Below, one piece after another: positions 26,643 to 34,373 of a DNA stretch of 64,000 nucleotides (positions are counted from its first letter, which is position 1; each line of letters opens with the position of its first letter). Under the pieces are notes generated by a model. It made no database searches and was not told the DNA's origin. It worked only from the letters and a program-made list of their open reading frames with translations. The stretch is taken from positions 2,356,001-2,420,000 of the forward strand of contig NZ_BAABIS010000001.1 of assembly GCF_039542905.1 (NCBI RefSeq), given 5' to 3'. The position numbers and the translations under genes were made by a program. The DNA is from Kitasatospora terrestris (lineage in GTDB: Bacteria; Actinomycetota; Actinomycetes; Streptomycetales; Streptomycetaceae).

Positions 26643-27974
26643 TCAGTGGCTGCGGTACATCTCCGCGACCAGGAACGCCAGGTCCAGCGACTGGCTGCGG
26701 TTGAGCCGCGGGTCGCAGGCCGTCTCGTAGCGCTGGTGCAGGTCGTCGACCAGCACCTCGTCGCCGCCGCCGACGCACTCGGTGACGTCGTCACCGGTCA
26801 GCTCGACGTGGATGCCGCCCGGGTGGGTGCCGAGCGCGTTGTGCACCTCGAAGAAGCCCTTGACCTCGTCGAGCACGTCGTCGAAGCTCCGGGTCTTGTG
26901 ACCGCTGGAGGCCTCGTAGGTGTTGCCGTGCATCGGGTCGGAGATCCACACGACCTGGGCGCCGGAGGCGGTGACCTTCTCCACCAGGGTGGGCAGGTGG
27001 TCGCGGATCTTGCCCGCGCCCATCCGGGTGATGAAGGTGAGCCGGCCGGGCTCGCGCTCCGGGTCCAGGCGGTCGATCAGGGTGAGCGCCTCGTCGACCG
27101 TGGTGGTCGGGCCGAGCTTCACGCCGATCGGGTTGCGGATCTTGGACGCGAACTCGATGTGCGCGTGGTCCAGCTGGCGGGTGCGCTCACCGATCCACAC
27201 CATGTGGCCGGAGACGTCGTACAGGTCGCCGGTGCGCGAGTCGGTGCGGGTCAGCGCCGTCTCGTAGTCCAGGATCAGCGCCTCGTGCGAGGAGAAGAAC
27301 TCGACCGTCCTGAACTCCTCCGGGGCCACCCCGCAGGCGTTCATGAAGGCCAGCGCCTGGTCGATCTCGCGGGCCAGCTGCTCGTAGCGCTGGCCGGCCG
27401 GCGAGTTGCGCACGAAGTCCTGGTTCCAGGCGTGGACCTGGCGCAGGTCGGCGTAGCCACCGGTGGTGAAGGCACGGACCAGGTTGAGCGTCGCCGCGGA
27501 GGCGTTGTACATCCGCTTCAGGCGCTCCGGGTCCGGGATCCGGGACTCCGGGGTGAACTCGAAGCCGTTCACCGAGTCGCCGCGGTACACCGGGAGCGTC
27601 ACGCCGTCCCGGGTCTCGGTCGACTTCGAGCGGGGCTTGGAGTACTGGCCGGCGATCCGGCCCACCTTCACGACCGGCACGGACGCGGCGTACGTCAGCA
27701 CGGCCGCCATCTGGAGCAGGGTCTTCAGCTTGTTGCGGATGTGGTCGGCCGAGACGGCGTCGAACGCCTCGGCACAGTCGCCGCCCTGCAGCAGGAACGC
27801 CTCACCACGGGCCACGGCACCGAGCCGGGCGCGCAGCTGGTCGCACTCGCCGGCGAAGACGAGCGGCGGATACGAGGCGAGGTCCGCAAGGGTCTTGCGC
27901 AGAGCCTCTTGGTCCGGCCATTCAGGCTGCTGCGCCGCGGGCAGGGACTGCCAGGAGTGGTTTGTCACGGTCAC
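26643..27974 (-). CDS. Class II 3-deoxy-7-phosphoheptulonate (DAHP) synthase
   Basis: First enzyme of the shikimate pathway, condensing PEP and erythrose-4-phosphate; 443 aa class II (plant/AroG type). Typical blocks: LLQGGDCAEAFD, VGRIAGQYSKPRS, GDSVNGFEFTPESR, the metal and PEP site SSHEALILDYE, NPIGVKLGPTTT and ISDPMHGNTYE. GTG 27974 is exactly 7 nt after TAGCCT, so it is probably leaderless. It is divergent from the trp attenuator and trpEG, so entry to and the Trp branch of the aromatic pathway sit together. Equivalent by position to mycobacterial aroG (Rv2178c). Confidence 0.97.
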   Translation of the reverse strand: MTVTNHSWQSLPAAQQPEWPDQEALRKTLADLASYPPLVFAGECDQLRARLGAVARGEAFLLQGGDCAEAFDAVSADHIRNKLKTLLQMAAVLTYAASVPVVKVGRIAGQYSKPRSKSTETRDGVTLPVYRGDSVNGFEFTPESRIPDPERLKRMYNASAATLNLVRAFTTGGYADLRQVHAWNQDFVRNSPAGQRYEQLAREIDQALAFMNACGVAPEEFRTVEFFSSHEALILDYETALTRTDSRTGDLYDVSGHMVWIGERTRQLDHAHIEFASKIRNPIGVKLGPTTTVDEALTLIDRLDPEREPGRLTFITRMGAGKIRDHLPTLVEKVTASGAQVVWISDPMHGNTYEASSGHKTRSFDDVLDEVKGFFEVHNALGTHPGGIHVELTGDDVTECVGGGDEVLVDDLHQRYETACDPRLNRSQSLDLAFLVAEMYRSH

Positions 27975-27981
27975 AGGCCCA

Positions 27982-27987
27982 AGGCTA
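27982..27987 (-). promoter_or_regulatory. -10 element of a leaderless promoter (DAHP synthase)
   Basis: TAGCCT on the minus strand, 7 nt before GTG 27974. Confidence 0.6.
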
Positions 27988-28058
27988 CGGGGTGTGACAA
28001 GCGAATTGGCGCCGCCGCTCGGTGGGTGAGACGCGCCGTGGACATTCCGGTGATCGGC

Positions 28059-28086
28059 TTCACACCGCCGGGGGATCGGCTACGGT
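28059..28086 (+). promoter_or_regulatory. trp leader promoter
   Basis: -35 TTCACA (28059-28064), 16-bp spacer and -10 TACGGT (28081-28086). The leader-peptide GTG at 28093 is 6 nt downstream, so the leader peptide itself appears leaderless. Confidence 0.7.
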
Positions 28087-28092
28087 GGTCCC

Positions 28093-28164
28093 GTGAACGC
28101 GCCGCGCACCTCCTCCTGGTGGTGGGCCGACCCCATGGGTGGCCCACAGCTCGCGCGTCCCTAG
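28093..28164 (+). CDS. trpL: trp leader peptide (23 aa, three consecutive Trp)
   Basis: GTG-started short frame encoding MNAPRTSSWWWADPMGGPQ plus LARP, ending in TAG at 28162-28164. Residues 9-11 are Trp-Trp-Trp. The Trp codons (28117-28125) lie at the 5' edge of RNA segment 1 of an attenuator, so ribosome stalling there reports charged tRNA-Trp. The S. venezuelae trpEG gene is known, from memory, to have a trp attenuator of this kind. Confidence 0.92.
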   Translation: MNAPRTSSWWWADPMGGPQLARP

Positions 28165-28198
28165 ACGACACGACGGCCGCCCCTCGGGGCGGCCGTCG
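28122..28198 (+). promoter_or_regulatory. Trp transcription attenuator (segments 1-4)
   Basis: Segment 1:2 hairpin GTGGGCC (28122-28128) with GGCCCAC (28141-28147), continued inward by ACCC/GGGT. The antiterminator 2:3 pairs GGGTGGCC (28137-28144) with GGCCGCCC (28175-28182), with one G-U pair. The terminator 3:4 is CGACGGCCGCCCC / GGGGCGGCCGTCG (28171-28183 / 28186-28198), a perfect 13-bp stem. Stalling on the Trp codons hides segment 1 and favours 2:3, so trpEG is read when Trp is scarce. Confidence 0.9.
28171..28198 (+). terminator. Attenuator terminator hairpin upstream of trpEG
   Basis: Perfect 13-bp stem with a 2-nt nominal loop, 7 bp after the leader peptide stop and 80 bp before the trpEG start. 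T-run absent, as usual in this GC-rich group. Confidence 0.9.
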
Positions 28199-28278
28199 GC
28201 GTATCGAAAGCCGAAAGCCCTCCCGGGAAGTGTGGTCCAGCACCCGCCACATCCACTCCTGGAAGGAACGCAGCAGCC

Positions 28279-30231
28279 GTGACCAGCTCCGCCGACCTGC
28301 TCGCCCGCCTCACCGCACCCGGCGCCCCCGCCTTCGCCCTGCTGCACCGCCGCGCCCCGCGCCTGGCCCCCGACACCGTCGAGGTCCTGCTCGGCACCGT
28401 CGCCGTCCACGACTCGCTCGCCGACCTGCCGGTCCGCCGCGGCGTCCCCGCCGACGGCCCCCGGCACGATTTGCTCGCCCTGGTCCCCTACGCGCAGATC
28501 CGCGAACGCGGCTTCGACGCCCACCAGGACGGCACCCCGCTGCAGGCCCTCGCCGTCGAGGAGCAGCACGCCCTCCCCCTCGGCGAGCTGCTCGCGGCCC
28601 TGCCCGACACCCCGGTCGAGCTGCGCGGCGGCACCTTCGACATCACCGACGAGGAGTACGCGGACATCGTCCGCCGGGTCATCGAGGACGAGATCGGCCG
28701 CGGCGAGGGCGCCAACTTCGTGATCCGGCGCGACTTCCGGGCCGCCCTGGACGGCTTCTCCACCGCCACCGCCCTCTCGCTGTTCCGCCGGCTGCTGGAG
28801 CAGGAGCGCGGCGCGTACTGGACCTTCCTGGTGCACACCGGGGAACGCGTGCTGGTCGGCGCCTCGCCCGAGGTCCACGTCCGCCAGTCCGGCGGCACCG
28901 TGGTGATGAACCCGATCTCCGGCACCTACCGCTACCCCGCCGGCGGCCCCACCGCGGAGTCGCTGCTCGACTTCCTGCACGACCCCAAGGAGCTCGAGGA
29001 GCTCACCATGGTGGTCGACGAGGAACTCAAGATGATGTGCACCGTCGGCGACCTCGGCGGCCAGGTGCTCGGCCCCCGGCTCAAGGAGATGTCGCACCTC
29101 GCCCACACCGAGTACGAGCTGCGCGGCCGCACCTCGCTCGACGTCCGCGACGTGCTCCGCGAGACCATGTTCGCCGCCACCGTCACCGGCAGCCCGGTCC
29201 AGAACGCCACCCGCGTCATCAAGCGGTACGAGTCCGCCGGGCGCGGCTACTACTCCGGCGCGCTCGCCCTGATCGGCCGCTCCGCCAGCGGCGGGCAGCA
29301 GCTCGACTCCCCCATCTGCATCCGCGCCGTCGACATCGCCCCCACCGACGGCTCGCTGGTCGTCCGGGTCGGCGCCACCCTGGTGCGCCACTCCGACCCG
29401 CACTCCGAGGTCGCCGAGACCCACGCCAAGGCCGCCGGCGTGCTCGCCGCGATCGGCGCCCGGCCCGCCGCGCCCCGCCCCGGTCGCCCCGGTCGCCCCG
29501 GCGACTCCGACGGCCCGCGGCTCGCCGACGACCACCGCGTCCAGGCCGCGCTCGACGCCCGCCGCGCCGACCTCGCCCCGTTCTGGCTCCGGATGCAGCA
29601 GCCGGTGCCGCACCAGGAAGGCCTCGACACCCTCGTCGTCGACGGCGAGGACACCTTCACCTCGATGCTCGCCCACCTGCTGACCTCGCTCGGCCACCGG
29701 GTGTCCGTCCTGCGCTACGACACCCCGCGGCTCGACACCCTCGTCGCCGCCCACACCGGCCCGCTCGTCCTCGGCCCCGGCCCCGGCGACCCGGCCGACC
29801 CCGCCGACCCCAAGATGGCCGTCCTGCGACCGATCACCGCCGACGCCCTCGCCGCCGTCCGCTCCGGGAGGCGCACCGCCCCGCTCCTCGCCGTCTGCCT
29901 CAGCCACCAGCTGGTCTCCGCGCAGCTCGGCCTCCCGCTCTCCCGCAAGGCCGTCCCCTACCAGGGCGCCCAGGAGACCGTCGACCTCTTCGGCACCCGG
30001 CGCACCGTCGGCTTCTACAACACCTTCACCGCCAAGTGCGAGGACACCGACGCCGCCCGCCTGGCCGCCGACGGCATCGAGGTCTCCCGCGACCCCCGCA
30101 CCCACGACGTCCACGCCCTCCGCGGCCCGGGCTTCGCCACCCTCCAGTTCCACCCCGAGTCCGTCCTCACCCGCGACGGCATCCACATCGTCGCCGACCT
30201 CCTCAGGACCCGCACCGCGTCGGCCATCTGA
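28279..30231 (+). CDS. trpEG: Fused anthranilate synthase TrpE-TrpG
   Basis: 650 aa. The N-terminal two thirds is the chorismate-using component I (EGANFVIRRDF, TFLVHTGERVLVGASPEV, NPISGTYRYPAGG, DEELKMMCTVGDLGG, TVTGSPVQNATRVI, YYSGALALIG). A Pro/Gly linker at about 395-410 joins the glutamine amidotransferase domain with nucleophile Cys540 (VCLSHQL), His625 and Glu627 (FHPES). The nucleophile motif CLSHQ differs from the usual CLGHQ, as in PhzE-type fusions, but the triad is complete. The Trp-rich leader argues for tryptophan rather than phenazine or antibiotic synthesis. GTG 28279 has GGAAGGAA ten bases upstream. Its partner trpD is at 58548. Confidence 0.94.
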   Translation: MTSSADLLARLTAPGAPAFALLHRRAPRLAPDTVEVLLGTVAVHDSLADLPVRRGVPADGPRHDLLALVPYAQIRERGFDAHQDGTPLQALAVEEQHALPLGELLAALPDTPVELRGGTFDITDEEYADIVRRVIEDEIGRGEGANFVIRRDFRAALDGFSTATALSLFRRLLEQERGAYWTFLVHTGERVLVGASPEVHVRQSGGTVVMNPISGTYRYPAGGPTAESLLDFLHDPKELEELTMVVDEELKMMCTVGDLGGQVLGPRLKEMSHLAHTEYELRGRTSLDVRDVLRETMFAATVTGSPVQNATRVIKRYESAGRGYYSGALALIGRSASGGQQLDSPICIRAVDIAPTDGSLVVRVGATLVRHSDPHSEVAETHAKAAGVLAAIGARPAAPRPGRPGRPGDSDGPRLADDHRVQAALDARRADLAPFWLRMQQPVPHQEGLDTLVVDGEDTFTSMLAHLLTSLGHRVSVLRYDTPRLDTLVAAHTGPLVLGPGPGDPADPADPKMAVLRPITADALAAVRSGRRTAPLLAVCLSHQLVSAQLGLPLSRKAVPYQGAQETVDLFGTRRTVGFYNTFTAKCEDTDAARLAADGIEVSRDPRTHDVHALRGPGFATLQFHPESVLTRDGIHIVADLLRTRTASAI

Positions 30232-30270
30232 CCACGGACCACCCACACATCTGACGCTCGGTCAGCACAC

Positions 30271-30290
30271 GGTGTGAATCCAGTCACACC
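30271..30290 (+). terminator. Weak hairpin after trpEG
   Basis: GGTGTGA (30271-30277) and TCACACC (30284-30290), 7-bp stem with a 6-nt loop, 40 bp after the stop. It could be a terminator or an operator. Confidence 0.35.
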
Positions 30291-30382
30291 ATGGCTCGCA
30301 GCGACGCCCGATTTGCACTCGGTAATGCCGTTAACGAACCACTACTCCGTGGTAGGAGGCCGACCGTCACCCAGCTAATCCA

Positions 30383-30411
30383 TTGACGCACTCTCCGTGC
30401 ACCGCCAGGAT
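30383..30411 (+). promoter_or_regulatory. Promoter of a dead surface-protein gene
   Basis: TTGACG (30383-30388), 17-bp spacer and CAGGAT (30406-30411) in a stretch of markedly lower GC (about 30290-30460). It drives the pseudogene at 30458. Confidence 0.5.
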
Positions 30412-30457
30412 CCATCCCGACTTTGAGGTTCTTTTACGAATTCCAAGGCTGGGGACA

Positions 30458-31016
30458 GTGGTCAGTACAGATAGAAAGCGCGGCATACGCGCCTGGACGG
30501 TCGCGGCGCTGGCCGCCGCGGCAGTCGTCGGCTCGACGGTGACCCCGTCGCCGGCGACTCCCGCGGCGGCCGCCGACGGCAAGCGCAGCACGACGGCGGG
30601 GGCGCCCCGGGAGGAGGACACTCCCTAGAGCCTCGCGGTCAAGGAGGCCCGGCGGACCGGCAAGCCGGTCGACGTCGCGGTGATGCGCAGCGAGTCCAGC
30701 GACACCGTGGCGCAGCCGGACGGCAAGCTGGTCACGACGACGTACGTCCAACCCAAGCGCGTCCGCAAGGGCGGCGCGTGGGTCGACATCGACCCGGCGC
30801 TGCACACCCTGCCGAACGGCGCGGTGGCGCCCAAGGCGGCCACCGCCGACGTCGAGTTCTCCGGCGGCGGCAGCGCGCAGCCGCTGGTGAGGATCGCCAA
30901 CGCCGGCAAGGAGCTGAAGCTCTCCTGGCCGAAGCCGCTGCCCAAGCCGGTGGTGGACGGCAGCACCGCCGAGTACGGTGAACTACTCAACCGCGAGCTG
31001 GCGGCTCCAGGCATGC
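30458..31016 (+). pseudogene. Truncated LamG/RHS-type secreted protein gene with nonsense codon
   Basis: GTG 30458 begins a signal peptide (RAWTVAALAAAAVVGSTVT, cleavage near PAAAA). The frame is broken by TAG at 30626-30628 and then continues in the same frame (SLAVKEARRTGKPVDVAVMR, VTTTYVQPKRVRKGGAWVDI, PLVRIANAGKELKLSWPKPL). This is, from memory, the conserved N-terminal region of very large streptomycete RHS/YD-repeat and LamG-domain secreted proteins of well over 1000 residues. Similarity stops around AEYGELLNRELAAP (about 30995), so nearly the whole protein is missing. The call is a degraded remnant; the exact end is uncertain. Confidence 0.75.
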
Positions 31017-31349
31017 ATGGTCAGTGTCGCGGTCCGGTACTACGCGACGCCGGCATCGGCGGAGCGAGCGTTCGACCGGTTCTCGTACGAGAAGATCAAC
31101 AGCGACTAATGGACCAAGCCGCCGAGACGCATCGACCGACCGGTGGGCATCACCGCAGACGGCTTCTCCGCCCTGTGCACCGACGAAGACGAGGTCCTCG
31201 GATGTGACGCGGTGACGTTCTCCGCACGCTATGGAGGAGCGATCTTCTCGACGCTCGTCTACCGGGTCACCGAATTTCCCGGGAAGATCGACGAACGGGA
31301 AGTCCTGGAGTTCGCGGCGGACGCCGACCAGGTCTTCGGCGCCTCGTGA
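31017..31349 (+). pseudogene. Second gene fragment with in-frame stop
   Basis: The frame opening at ATG 31017 reads VAVRYYATPASAERAFDRFS, hits TAA at 31107-31109, and resumes in frame as PVGITADGFSALCTDEDEVL, LGCDAVTFSARYGG and FPGKIDEREVLEFAADADQVF to TGA 31349. The pattern looks like the C-terminal part of a secreted or lipoprotein-type sensor domain, interrupted by one nonsense codon. It abuts the first remnant, so the two probably mark the edges of a deletion. GTG 31143 could start a 68-aa product, but no ribosome site is evident. Confidence 0.6.
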
Positions 31350-31364
31350 CGCCGGACCGGCGGG

Positions 31365-32039
31365 TCAGGAGAGGTCGTCGTCGAGGCCCTGTTCGATGGC
31401 GTAGCGGACGAGTTCGACGCGGTTGTGGAGCTGGAGCTTGCCGAGGGTGTTCTGGACGTGGTTCTGGACGGTGCGGTGGGAGAGGACCAGGCGGTCGGCG
31501 ATCTGGCGGTAGGAGAGGCCCTTGGCGACGAGGCGGAGGACTTCGGTCTCGCGGGGAGTGAGCTGGGGGGCGGCGCCGGTGGCCGCGGCGGGGGGTTCGG
31601 TGGCGAGGCGGCGGAACTCGCCGAGGACGAGGCCGGCCAGGCCGGGGGTGAAGACGGGGTCGCCGACGGCGGTGCGGCGGACGGCGTCGATGAGCTCGTC
31701 GCGGCCGGCGGACTTGACCAGGTAGCCGGTGGCGCCGGACTTGACGGCCTCCAGGACGTCGGCGTGCTCGCCGCTCGCGGAGAGGACGAGGACCCGGACG
31801 GTCGGGTCGGCGGTGACGATCTGGCGGCAGACCTCGGCGCCGGGCAGCGCGGGCAGGTTGAGGTCGAGCACGACGACCTGCGGCGAGGAGGCGCGGGCGC
31901 GGCGGACGGCCTCCTCGCCGTCCCCCGCGGTGGCGACGATCGCGAAGCCGGCTTCGCCGAGGTCGCGGGAGACGCCGTCGCGCCACATCGGGTGGTCGTC
32001 GACGACCATGACCCGGACCTGCGCGGCGTGATCGGTCAT
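31365..32039 (-). CDS. macR: Response regulator MacR (NarL/LuxR family)
   Basis: 224 aa. The receiver domain has VMVVDDHPMWRDG (acidic pair), phospho-acceptor Asp in VVVLDLNLP and the conserved Lys in GYLVKSAG. A linker of about 20 residues leads to a LuxR-type HTH (LTPRETEVLRLVAKGLSYRQI, LSHRTVQNHVQNTLGKL). Its ATG overlaps the macS stop by 1 bp. By context (after trpEG, before glkA) it matches S. coelicolor MacR, which, as I recall, binds TGAGTAC-N2-GTACTCA and regulates membrane-protein genes and antibiotic and aerial development. The one such site in this window is at 13401. Confidence 0.85.
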   Translation of the reverse strand: MTDHAAQVRVMVVDDHPMWRDGVSRDLGEAGFAIVATAGDGEEAVRRARASSPQVVVLDLNLPALPGAEVCRQIVTADPTVRVLVLSASGEHADVLEAVKSGATGYLVKSAGRDELIDAVRRTAVGDPVFTPGLAGLVLGEFRRLATEPPAAATGAAPQLTPRETEVLRLVAKGLSYRQIADRLVLSHRTVQNHVQNTLGKLQLHNRVELVRYAIEQGLDDDLS

Positions 32040-33280
32040 CAGGCGGAGCTCCTCGGTATGCGCAGTTCGACCTCGACGCCTTCGCCCGGCACCGAGTACA
32101 GCTCGGCGGTGCCGCCGAGGTCCAGCAGGCGGCCGCGGATGGACTGGGAGACGCCGAGGCGGCCGGCGGCTTCGGCTTCGCCTAGGCGGCCTGCGGGGAA
32201 GCCGGGGCCGTCGTCGCGGACGGAGACGGTGACGGCGTCGGGCTCGTCCTCGATCAGGATCCAGGCGCGGGCGTCGGCGCCGGCGTGCTTGCGGACGTTG
32301 TCGACGGCGGCGCCGACGGCGGCGGCGAGTTCGCCGGCGACCCGGCCGGGGAGGAGGACGGGCGTACCGGGGGCGGAGACGGTGATCCGTTCGCTCTCGT
32401 GCCGGGTGATGAGCCGGCGCAGGTCCTGGACGGCGTCCGGGTCGGCGCCCGCAGAAGCGGGGTCGGCGGGCAGCGGGCCGCCGGCCATCAGGGCGCGCAG
32501 GGCGCGTTCCTGTTCGCCGGCCAGGCGGCCGAGTTCACGGGCGTCGCCCTCCTGCCGCTGGACCAGGGCGAGGACCTGGAGCACGCCGTCGTGGATGTCG
32601 CGGGAGAGCCGTTCGCGTTCGCGGGTGGCGGCTTCGACCTGGAGGGCGCGGGTGAGCACGGCCTCGCTGGCGCGGGCGAGTTCGATGACGTACCCGATGG
32701 CGCAGCCGGCGACCATCAGCAGCACGATGTTGTGGATGTTGTCGGGCGAGATGCCGCCGTGGCCGAGGATGTTGGCGGCGCCGATCACGGTCGCGGCGAA
32801 CGCGGCAGGCTTCCAGCCGCCCTTGCCGGCGAAGCCGAGGACGGTGCCGGCCGCCCAGATGGTCGGCAGGGTCGGGGCGCCGGCGTGGATGCGGGCCGCG
32901 CTGTCGATGAAGCCGCTCATCACGATGCCGAAGACCGCGAAGGTCAGGTCGGTGCCGAGGACGGGCCAGGTGCAGCGCTCCGGCCCGGCGAAGGCGCGGG
33001 TGGTGGCGAGCGTCCAGATGACCAGGGCGCCGAAGTAGATCCAGCCGGAGACCGGGTGGTCGAACTCGTGGAAGGAGTTCAGGTAGCGGAGCAGCGCGTA
33101 GGCGAGGGCGAGCACCCGGAAGTACGAGATGGCGCGCCAGAGCGGCAGTTCGACGGACATCCCGCCGCCCGCGAGCGAACCGAGCGAGCCGCGCGGGCCG
33201 AGAGCGCCGAGCGCGCCGCCGCCGGGGCGGACGACGGCCCGGCCCGCGGGGCGTACGTCGACGGCTCTGTGGTCGTCCAT
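32039..33280 (-). CDS. macS: Sensor histidine kinase MacS
   Basis: 413 aa. About five or six membrane helices lie in the N-terminal half (YFRVLALAYALLRYL, WIYFGALVIWTLA, TDLTFAVFGIVMSGF, LPTIWAAGTVLGFAG, NIVLLMVAGCAIGYVIE). The HisKA_3-type phosphoacceptor is ERERLSRDIHDGVLQVLAL. The ATPase domain has an N-box AAVDNVRKHAGADA and G1 box VRDDGPGFP. The short external loops suggest the signal is sensed in the membrane. ATG 33280 follows GGGAGAG; a 40-residue Gly/Pro-rich tip precedes a possible internal start at MSVELPLW. macS is 31 bp after the plsC-like gene on the same strand, so co-transcription is possible. Confidence 0.88.
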   Translation of the reverse strand: MDDHRAVDVRPAGRAVVRPGGGALGALGPRGSLGSLAGGGMSVELPLWRAISYFRVLALAYALLRYLNSFHEFDHPVSGWIYFGALVIWTLATTRAFAGPERCTWPVLGTDLTFAVFGIVMSGFIDSAARIHAGAPTLPTIWAAGTVLGFAGKGGWKPAAFAATVIGAANILGHGGISPDNIHNIVLLMVAGCAIGYVIELARASEAVLTRALQVEAATRERERLSRDIHDGVLQVLALVQRQEGDARELGRLAGEQERALRALMAGGPLPADPASAGADPDAVQDLRRLITRHESERITVSAPGTPVLLPGRVAGELAAAVGAAVDNVRKHAGADARAWILIEDEPDAVTVSVRDDGPGFPAGRLGEAEAAGRLGVSQSIRGRLLDLGGTAELYSVPGEGVEVELRIPRSSA

Positions 33281-33311
33281 GTGTGCTGCTCTCCCCCGCC
33301 CGGACGTGGAG

Positions 33312-34139
33312 CTACTCGGCGTTCTTCTCGGACTCGGACCCGGACTCGGACTCGGCCTTGGCCGCCTCGGCCTTCTCGGCTTCGAGGGCGGCCTTCTCGG
33401 CCTCCTTCTCCGCCTTCTGCGTGGCCTTGCGCTCCGCGTCGGCGCGCTTCTTGTCCTCGGTGATCTGGCGCTTGGCGGCGGTCGCGTAGATGTCGACGTA
33501 CTCCTGGCCGGAGAGCCGCATGATCTCGTACATCACCTCGTCGGTGACCGAGCGGAGGATGAAGCGGTCGTTCTCCATGCCCTGGTAGCGGGAGAAGTCG
33601 AGCGGGCGGCCGATCCGGATGCCGGGGCGGATGCCGAAGTTGGGGACGACCTGGCCGGGCGGCTGGACCTTCTCGGTGTCGATCATGGCGATCGGGATGA
33701 CCGGCGCGCCGGTGGCCAGCGCGACGCGGGCCAGGCCGCCGACCTTGCCGCGGTACAGCTTGCCGTCGGGCGAGCGGGTGCCCTCGGGGTACACGCCGAA
33801 GAGCTCGCCGCGCTCGATCACCGCGATGCCGCTGCGGATCGCCGCCTCACCGGCGCCGCGGGCGCCGGAGCGGTCCACCGGGAGCTGGCCGACGCCCTTG
33901 AAGAAGGCGGCGGTCAGCCGGCCCTTGAGGCCCGGCGTGGTGAAGTACTCGGCCTTCGCGATGAAGGTGACCCGGCGCTTGAGCAGCGCGGGCAGGAAGA
34001 AGGAGTCCGAGAAGGAGAGGTGGTTGCTGGCGAGGATCGCCGGCCCCTCGTCGGGGATGTTGTCCTCGCCCTCCATCCAGGGCCGGAAGAAGATCCGCAG
34101 CAGCGGTGCGACGATCATCTTCATCAGTCGGTAGAACAA
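33312..34139 (-). CDS. 1-acyl-sn-glycerol-3-phosphate acyltransferase family protein (PlsC-like)
   Basis: 275 aa. Acyltransferase motifs: NHLSFSD (H-x4-D), the lysophospholipid-binding block around PVDRSGARGAG, and YPEGTRSPDG. It transfers acyl chains to a lysophosphatidate-like acceptor at the inner membrane face. The last ~50 residues are a highly charged Ala/Glu/Lys-rich helix (ADAERKATQKAEKEAEKA and similar), unusual for the family and able to form a single alpha-helix or coiled coil. TTG 34139 is preferred because AGGAGG lies six bases upstream and TAGGAT (34169-34174) gives a short leader. Equivalent by position to mycobacterial Rv2182c. Confidence 0.9.
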   Translation of the reverse strand: MFYRLMKMIVAPLLRIFFRPWMEGEDNIPDEGPAILASNHLSFSDSFFLPALLKRRVTFIAKAEYFTTPGLKGRLTAAFFKGVGQLPVDRSGARGAGEAAIRSGIAVIERGELFGVYPEGTRSPDGKLYRGKVGGLARVALATGAPVIPIAMIDTEKVQPPGQVVPNFGIRPGIRIGRPLDFSRYQGMENDRFILRSVTDEVMYEIMRLSGQEYVDIYATAAKRQITEDKKRADAERKATQKAEKEAEKAALEAEKAEAAKAESESGSESEKNAE

Positions 34140-34168
34140 CCCGGGCCTCCTGTTATGCGGACCGCACG

Positions 34169-34174
34169 ATCCTA
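34169..34174 (-). promoter_or_regulatory. -10 element upstream of the plsC-like gene
   Basis: TAGGAT on the minus strand, about 22 nt of leader containing AGGAGG before TTG 34139. Confidence 0.5.
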
Positions 34175-34373
34175 ATGCCAGCTCGGTCCGGCCGGTGCAC
34201 CGGCGGGGCCGGGATCGGGGCCGGAGCCCCGGTACGGGCGGAGCCGGGGCCCCTGTACGGCGCATCGCCACCGTGGGACGATTCTGCCCCCGCTCCGTTC
34301 CGTCATGAGTCCGGTCCGCGGCCCCGTTCGAAGACGTGTCCGAGGTTCCGCCCGAGTCGAGGGAGCTCCACCG

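Noticed and set aside
28279..30231. Phenazine or antibiotic anthranilate synthase (PhzE)
   Set aside because: The fused architecture and CLSHQ motif resemble PhzE, but the three-Trp attenuator and absence of other phenazine genes point to tryptophan synthesis.
26325..30254. A 1309-codon open frame on the plus strand
   Set aside because: It overlaps the class II DAHP synthase (opposite strand) and trpEG (other frame), and its Arg/Pro/Gly/His-rich composition is typical of shadow frames in GC-rich DNA.
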